64,000 nt of DNA from NCBI RefSeq assembly GCF_022919835.1, contig NZ_CP095074.1, positions 1,364,001 to 1,428,000 on the forward strand. Direction: 5' to 3'. Origin of the DNA: Halobacillus shinanisalinarum (GTDB lineage Bacteria; Bacillota; Bacilli; Bacillales; Halobacillaceae). The position numbers were made by a program, and so were the translations under genes. Shown in pieces: positions 59,565 to 64,000 of this stretch. Within the stretch, counting starts at the first letter, position 1. Every line of letters starts with the position of its first letter. A model generated the notes under the pieces. The model was not told where the DNA came from, made no database searches, and saw nothing but the letters and a program-made list of their open reading frames with translations.

Positions 59565-60623
59565 CTATGTCTTTGTCTTAGAAGAAACACCTGCCGATTC
59601 AAATGTGGCCATTTCTTTCAACAATAAGGTGGCCGACTTTAAGATAGGGAATGCAACCGCTGCACCTGTTCCTTCACCAACACCCATCCTCATATTGATC
59701 AGTGGTTGTTTCCCGATTAATTCAATCGCTTTTTTGTGACCAGGTTCAATAGACTCATGGCCGACAAACATATAATCCACCACTCTTGGCGAAATCAATT
59801 TTGCAACAACTGCCGCAGTGGTCGAAATAAAGCCATCCACCAATATCGGCGTACGATCACTGGCTGCAGCAAGCATTGCCCCTGCCATACCAGCAATCTC
59901 CAAACCACCAACTTTAGATAATAGATCGATCGGGTCATTTGGATCTGGTTTTCTGTCTAAAATCGCCTTTTCAATGATATTCCTTTTATGTATCACCCTC
60001 TCTTTTGTGAGACCTGTTCCACTGCCAACAAGAGTGTCAATAGGTTCACCGCTTACTACTGAAATAATAGCCGAACTAGCTGACGTATTTCCAATTCCCA
60101 TTTCACCGAGAATCAGGCATTTCGCGCCTCGTTCAATCATCTTCAGTCCTTGTTCATAACCTATTTCCAACGCTTCGATGACTTCAGTCCGTGTCATGGC
60201 ATTTTCTTTTGCAAAATTTCCTGTCCCGCGTCGAACCTTTTTAACAGTTAATCCTTCCAATGTGATATCCGAATCAATACCAATATCGACAATATTAAAG
60301 TAAGCATCTATGGATCTGCTTAGAACATTTATGGCTGCCCCATCATTTAAAAAGTTCCTGACCATTTGTTCGGTTACCTCTTTTGGATAAGCAGAAACCC
60401 CTTCTGCCGTCACACCATGATCGGCTGCAAATACAATTACACCCGGTCTAGAGACTTCTGGAAATGAACTCCCTGTTATCTCGGCTAATTCGATGATCAA
60501 CTCCTCAAGCCGACCTAAACTGCCATGCGGTACGGTGAGCGAATCTACATAGCTTTTCACCCGGACTCCGGCATCTACATCTAATTCAGGGATGGAAAAA
60601 GCCGATAATATAGTTTCATTCAT
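59565..60623 (-). CDS. cobT: nicotinate-nucleotide-dimethylbenzimidazole phosphoribosyltransferase
   Basis: A 352-residue CobT enzyme that makes alpha-ribazole-5'-phosphate from nicotinate mononucleotide and a benzimidazole for the lower ligand of cobalamin. Motifs are VPHGSLGRLEEL, VFAADHGVTAEGVSAYP, ILGEMGIGNTSASSA and the C-terminal MGVGEGTGAAVA with the catalytic Glu. GGAGGGG precedes the ATG, which overlaps the stop of a small upstream gene as ATGA. No other cobalamin genes or cobalamin riboswitch are in the window. Confidence 0.94.
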   Translation of the reverse strand: MNETILSAFSIPELDVDAGVRVKSYVDSLTVPHGSLGRLEELIIELAEITGSSFPEVSRPGVIVFAADHGVTAEGVSAYPKEVTEQMVRNFLNDGAAINVLSRSIDAYFNIVDIGIDSDITLEGLTVKKVRRGTGNFAKENAMTRTEVIEALEIGYEQGLKMIERGAKCLILGEMGIGNTSASSAIISVVSGEPIDTLVGSGTGLTKERVIHKRNIIEKAILDRKPDPNDPIDLLSKVGGLEIAGMAGAMLAAASDRTPILVDGFISTTAAVVAKLISPRVVDYMFVGHESIEPGHKKAIELIGKQPLINMRMGVGEGTGAAVAFPILKSATLLLKEMATFESAGVSSKTKT

Positions 60624-60784
60624 CTAATCCCCTCCAATACTTCTATACATTTGCTTTGCCCAATGAGATGGTAAACTATTATCCCTGTAATAAATGCAAT
60701 CGCTATCGGTATTAAATAAGATAGAATAATAGATAAGGTTGTTACGTCCTGACCTAGTAATTTTGTCGTAAGATCGTTCAACAC
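60620..60784 (-). CDS. 54-residue membrane protein translationally coupled to cobT
   Basis: A short frame whose TGA overlaps the cobT ATG (ATGA), the classic coupling junction. The N-terminal part reads LNDLTTKLLGQDVTTLS, then one strong membrane helix (about residues 21-42) and a charged tail. The start is GTG at 60784 or the adjacent TTG; no good ribosome binding site is seen, so it could also be the surviving end of a larger gene. The family was not recognised. Confidence 0.5.
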   Translation of the reverse strand: MLNDLTTKLLGQDVTTLSIILSYLIPIAIAFITGIIVYHLIGQSKCIEVLEGIR

Positions 60785-60805
60785 ACTGAATTATTTTTAT
60801 AGTAA

Positions 60806-60832
60806 AAAAGGAGTCGTCGAAACCACTCCTTA
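60806..60832 (-). terminator. minus-strand terminator upstream of the cobT operon
   Basis: Stem AAGGAGT/ACTCCTT with a TTTTTT tail on the minus strand. It directly follows the stop of a decayed membrane-protein relic at 60835. Confidence 0.75.
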
Positions 60833-60834
60833 AT

Positions 60835-60966
60835 TTAAGCTAATTCTCGTTCAAGGCTGTTGCATCTTGAATGAGGGAGGTAGAAGCTTCTGGCAGAACC
60901 GACAAGTACTAGTATTCCGACAATTATGGATGCGTAAGTGAATACGCTGGAAAATTGTTTGCTTTT
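60835..60966 (-). pseudogene. C-terminal relic of a membrane protein
   Basis: A 43-codon open frame without start, containing SSVFTYASIIVGILVLVGS, a single membrane helix and a basic/polar tail. It retains a terminator just after its stop, as expected for the surviving end of a lost transporter-like gene. The stretch 60967-61150 holds only short fragments. Confidence 0.35.
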
Positions 60967-61150
60967 TTAATTCATAATGAAGTTCATCCTTTTTACTTTA
61001 CATTTGTTTGATAGACATAGATATTTTTCATATTAACATAACCATAAATCCAAGCAATCTCATGCATGATACTATCTTTCGGATTCACTTCCAAAAATAT
61101 TATCTGGCGTTAGATAAATGGCGTCTGATCATTTTAGAATAGATCCTATT

Positions 61151-61260
61151 AAGCTGGTCTAACCGTAATTTCATTTACATTTACGTGATCTGGCTGAGTC
61201 ACAGCATAAATGACTGCTCGTACAATATCAGTCTTTCACGTTTTCTCGGCCACTTTCAAA
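61151..61260 (-). pseudogene. C-terminal remnant of an SDR oxidoreductase
   Basis: The frame ends DIVRAVIYAVTQPDHVNVNE followed by ITVRPA and a stop, the distinctive C-terminus of YdfG-type short-chain dehydrogenases. Just upstream the frame is shifted (ESGRENVKD in the next frame). Only about 30 codons survive; no catalytic residues remain. Confidence 0.7.
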
Positions 61261-61268
61261 TGGACTCT

Positions 61269-62409
61269 CTAACTCTTTTTTTGTGGGCCTATAAGGGTAG
61301 CCACAATACCGATCAATCCATAAACTATAAAAGAAGTAACATAGCCCATGTCCCAATAAACCAGCCAGCGAGTATTGAACCTATGACTTGCCCCACCGCC
61401 AAGAGTAAAAATGGAACGCCAATACCTAATGATGCATTCGTAATAAATACACGGATTCCCCAGACAAGAAGAACTCCGGTTAAAAATATATAGGAGCAAC
61501 CGAAGAGTCCAGCCGATAAGTAAGTCATTAACAAATTTCCAGGTGAAAAAGATAGAACGATCGAAGCTGAAGCAATCGACAAACTCCCTAACTTATAAGC
61601 TAAAGACAGTCCCCCTTTTCAACTAGAGAACCTGAAAACCCTCCTAGTACACCAAATAGTCCTATGATGACCCAAAATCCAGAAAGTTGCCAATCACTAT
61701 AATTACCAGCCACTTCAATAAAAGATCTGGAAAATGTCCAAAAGGCCGCTGTGGAAATTCCCAGGGTAAGGGATGCTAAAATCAAAGGGGCGGCTCCTTT
61801 TACTCCTCGTATAGATAGGTCCCCTGTTTTAAACATCAACCTCGAACTCGTCCCGGCTTTCGGAATCGCTCGGAAATTCCATATCAATATCAGGAATGTC
61901 AAGATCGCATAGATCAAATAGGTCAGTCTCCAATTCGGTGTTAATAAAATCGCTCCTATCCCAGAAAGGGCTATGCCAAAACTTGTTCCTGAATTGATCC
62001 ATGTGTTCGCTCTTCCTTGTACATCCTCTTTCATCCAAAGCGATATCGCCGCGCCATAAGGTGGAGAGATCAAACCTGTGCTCCCTCCAGCCAATAACAC
62101 TCCCAACGCAAGCACCCATACATTTGGAGTGATACCTATCAACAGCAATCCAGCAAAGGCTGACAGTCCAGCTGAGATAATCATCCTTCTTGGTCCTTCT
62201 TTTGTGGTAATCACAGTGGATAGAATGATCGTGAAGCAATAGGCTAAATAAAACAGAGAAGAAATCATCCCTGATACAAACTCGGACATTTCCAGTGATT
62301 CATTGATCGCCGGGAGAAGTAACCCAAAACTAAACCTCGCCAATCCATAGGTAACAGCAATCATCGTAACTCCAGGTAAAACTAATTTTGAAAATTTCAT
62401 GGTATTCAT
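61269..62409 (-). pseudogene. MFS transporter disrupted by two frameshifts
   Basis: A twelve-helix MFS permease gene of about 380 codons. The first frame (62409-61600) covers residues 1-269 with the family loop YGAAISLWMKEDVQGRAN and stops after VEKGDCL. The sequence there has five G where six would restore GGLSLAYKLGSLS in the next frame (61615-61325). A second shift near 61340 separates GWFIGTW from the final helix GYVTSFIVYGLIGIVATLIG (ending 61269). Two lesions argue for true decay rather than a sequencing slip. It is preceded by a copy of the TetR operator. Confidence 0.8.
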
Positions 62410-62426
62410 CCTAACTGTAAATTATA

Positions 62427-62442
62427 TAGAACGACCTTTCTA
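62427..62442. promoter_or_regulatory. TetR operator before the MFS pseudogene
   Basis: TAGAACGACCTTTCTA, an inverted repeat with TAGAA/TTCTA arms. A near-identical site lies before the TetR gene at 63040. Confidence 0.65.
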
Positions 62443-62459
62443 ATTTTCAGGTAAAAAAA

Positions 62460-63014
62460 TTACGATGTATGTTGGACAAGTGTCCTCGCCATCGCAATAG
62501 AATGTTCTGTTGCTTTCTCTGCACCAATTAATGTCGTCATGGAAGTGGTTCCTTCAAGCAGCAATGTAAATCGATGAGCTAAGTCTCGTTCGTTATCTTT
62601 CCCTTTCCTTTGAGCCAAATGCTGAAAATATTTGAGCAATTTGGATTTGTGCCCTCTTGCAATGTTTTCAATCTCATTATTCGTTCCCGCATAATCTTCT
62701 ATCGCTCTTAAAAACATACATCCTTTGTAAGATTGTTCTTTTAACCAACGGCCATGAGCTTCAACAGCAAGGATGAAAGGCGAATCTGAATCCATTTCTA
62801 CATGTGAATCCAAATAAGACCAATAGTGTTCTTCCCGCTGCTTAAGTACTTCTTCGACCAAATTGTCCTTGGAAGAGAAATGATTATAAAGCGTCATCGT
62901 AGCTACATTCGCTTCACTGATGATTTGCTTCAATCCCACTCCATGAAATCCGTGCTCATAAAATAACCGTTCAGCTACTTTAAGTAATGTATCTTTTTTT
63001 ATAGATCGACTCAT
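62460..63014 (-). CDS. TetR/AcrR family transcriptional repressor
   Basis: A 184-residue regulator with N-terminal HTH (residues 7-55; HGFHGVGLKQIISEANVATMTLYNHFSSK) and a ligand domain of the YcdC/LmrA-like type (GCMFLRAIEDYAG). The frame opens 14 codons earlier, but AAAGGAG precedes the ATG at 63014. It lies upstream of the MFS pseudogene on the same strand and shares an operator sequence with it, so it formerly controlled that exporter and still appears autoregulated. Confidence 0.87.
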   Translation of the reverse strand: MSRSIKKDTLLKVAERLFYEHGFHGVGLKQIISEANVATMTLYNHFSSKDNLVEEVLKQREEHYWSYLDSHVEMDSDSPFILAVEAHGRWLKEQSYKGCMFLRAIEDYAGTNNEIENIARGHKSKLLKYFQHLAQRKGKDNERDLAHRFTLLLEGTTSMTTLIGAEKATEHSIAMARTLVQHTS

Positions 63015-63039
63015 GTCATCCACTTCTCCTTTATTTAGA

Positions 63040-63055
63040 TAGAACGACCTTTTCA
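63040..63055. promoter_or_regulatory. TetR operator before the tetR gene
   Basis: TAGAACGACCTTTTCA, identical to the site at 62427 in the first 13 bases. It is 25 bases upstream of the tetR start. Confidence 0.65.
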
Positions 63056-63233
63056 TCTTTAGAATATCAATTTACTGCTTCTATAGTCAAACCATTTTTG
63101 TTGTTAAAAAGAAATATTCTAAAGCTCCCTCTCGTACGAAAAATATTAAACCGCAATTGACAATAATCTGTTAACTATCTAACTCTTATTTTTTGTTTTA
63201 TTCTTCTAAGCAACCCCAAATCCCGCCTACCCA

Positions 63234-63280
63234 AAAAGAGGCTGCCCCTTAAGTGAAAATCACTTTTGGGACAGCCCTCT
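63234..63280 (-). terminator. terminator after gltD
   Basis: A long stem (AGAGG-CTG-CCC with GGG-CAG-CCTCT, plus inner AGTGA/TCACT) with a TTTTT tail on the minus strand, just after the gltD stop. Confidence 0.85.
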
Positions 63281-63287
63281 ATATCAT

Positions 63288-64000
63288 TTATGATAATTCT
63301 GTTTCTCCCATTAAATAGAGATCACATTCCCTTGCGGCTGCCCTTCCTTCGTTGATTGCCCATACAATCAAGCTTTGGCCGCGCCGGATATCGCCAGCAG
63401 CAAAAATTCCTTCGACATTTGTTGTAAACGTTCCATAGTCGGCTTTGACGTTTGATCTTTTATCGGTTTTGACGCCAAGCTGCTTAAGAAAACCTTGTTC
63501 TGGTCCGCTGAACCCGATCGCCAATAAAACGAGTTGGGCTGGCCAAACTTTTTCCGTGCCGGGGATCTCTTTTCTTATGCGCTGCCCCTGCTCATCTGTA
63601 TAGGTTTCAACGTTGATCGTATGGACTTCCTTCACGTGGCCGTTTTCATCACCGACAAATTTGGTTGTCATGACAGCGTAGGCACGGGGATCTTGGCCAA
63701 ATACCGCAGCCGCTTCCTTTTGACCATATTCAACTCGGTGGATGATCGGCCACTGCGGCCAGGGGTTATCCTCCTCGCGAACGTCACCTTTTTCAGGGTA
63801 AATATCAAATTGCGTTAGACTTTTGCATTCGTGACGAACGGATGTGGCGAGGCAATCGGTTCCTGTATCCCCGCCGCCGATTACGATTACATCTTTCCCT
63901 TCAGCGGTGAGGAAATTACCGTCCTTATGGTTGGAGTCCAATAGACTTTTCGTGTTTTGGTGGAGAAAGTCCATCGCGTAGTGCACGCCTTTTAACTCCC
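63288..64000 (-). CDS. gltD: glutamate synthase small subunit, C-terminal part (runs off window)
   Basis: The last 237 residues of the NADPH-GOGAT beta subunit; the gene starts beyond base 64000, and the visible frame opens [12 protein letters not shown]. The NADPH-binding Rossmann motif [13 protein letters not shown] and the second FAD-binding motif [22 protein letters not shown] are intact. The subunit passes NADPH electrons to GltB for glutamate formation from 2-oxoglutarate and glutamine. The N-terminal iron-sulphur region is outside the window. Confidence 0.93.
   Translation of the reverse strand, partial: ELKGVHYAMDFLHQNTKSLLDSNHKDGNFLTAEGKDVIVIGGGDTGTDCLATSVRHECKSLTQFDIYPEKGDVREEDNPWPQWPIIHRVEYGQKEAAAVFGQDPRAYAVMTTKFVGDENGHVKEVHTINVETYTDEQGQRIRKEIPGTEKVWPAQLVLLAIGFSGPEQGFLKQLGVKTDKRSNVKADYGTFTTNVEGIFAAGDIRRGQSLIVWAINEGRAAARECDLYLMGETELS

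Noticed and set aside
60785..61150. Cobalamin riboswitch expected before cobT
   Set aside because: No B12-box-like element was found; the region holds a terminator and decayed coding fragments.
1..64000. CRISPR arrays, tRNA, rRNA and intact insertion sequences
   Set aside because: No regularly spaced repeats, cloverleaf or rRNA-like sequences and no transposase frames were found on reading both strands.

Overview
The window reads as a chromosomal segment of a low-to-middle GC, Gram-positive Bacillaceae bacterium, probably a halotolerant or soil-living one. The evidence is AGGAGG-type ribosome binding sites with many GTG and TTG starts, a class D sortase beside an LPxTG substrate, a DUF1672 lipoprotein, a BCCT osmolyte-type transporter, cre-like sites, and the GC-rich hairpin repeats scattered through many Bacillaceae genomes. 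The species cannot be fixed from the sequence. No rRNA, tRNA, CRISPR array or intact transposase gene was seen.

Layout. 0-1.1 kb: start of a class D sortase and its likely excalibur-domain substrate. 1.3-3.6 kb: nucleoside hydrolase and ribokinase, a nucleoside-ribose salvage pair with its own promoter and operator. 3.9-8.2 kb: a small HEIG-motif protein, a MITE-like repeat, a DUF1672 lipoprotein and a large lipase-like protein. 8.3-11.7 kb: BCCT transporter, a GC-rich unexplained segment and a coiled-coil membrane protein. 11.7-18.3 kb: a galactitol-type PTS operon (regulator, IIA, IIB, IIC, two zinc dehydrogenases and a 52-residue membrane protein) that fits pentitol use better than galactitol. 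18.6-20.6 kb: secreted M6 metalloprotease. 20.9-31.3 kb: a complete C-P lyase operon, phnGHIJKML plus a PHP phosphodiesterase and the phnDCEE transporter, headed by a PhoP-box-like array.

31.3-49.4 kb is a sugar-acid island. One half (GntR, GntP permease, PfkB kinase, DgaF-like aldolase, DgaE-like ammonia-lyase, deacetylase, second GntR) looks like a non-PTS route for an N-acylated amino-sugar acid. The other half (LacI regulator, KDG kinase, Ldh-family oxidoreductase, TRAP transporter, gulonate-type dehydrogenase, uxuA, uxuB, kdgA) is a hexuronate / aldonate pathway ending in KDPG aldolase, so both halves converge on pyruvate and glyceraldehyde-3-phosphate. cre-like sites sit before several of these operons.

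50.1-53.8 kb: pyruvate phosphate dikinase with its regulatory kinase/phosphorylase. 53.8-57.3 kb: MBL-fold hydrolase, a relic of a second ppdK, an 877-bp structured repeat, and an LrgAB/CidAB pair. 57.4-60.8 kb: a second MITE copy, a MarR regulator, small genes, cobT with a translationally coupled small membrane protein, and a Rossmann protein. 60.8-63.1 kb is a decaying stretch (frameshifted MFS transporter, SDR tail, other relics) beside an intact TetR gene. The window closes inside gltD.

Most genes from 8.5 to 49.3 kb lie on the minus strand as long co-directional operons, separated by recognisable intrinsic terminators.
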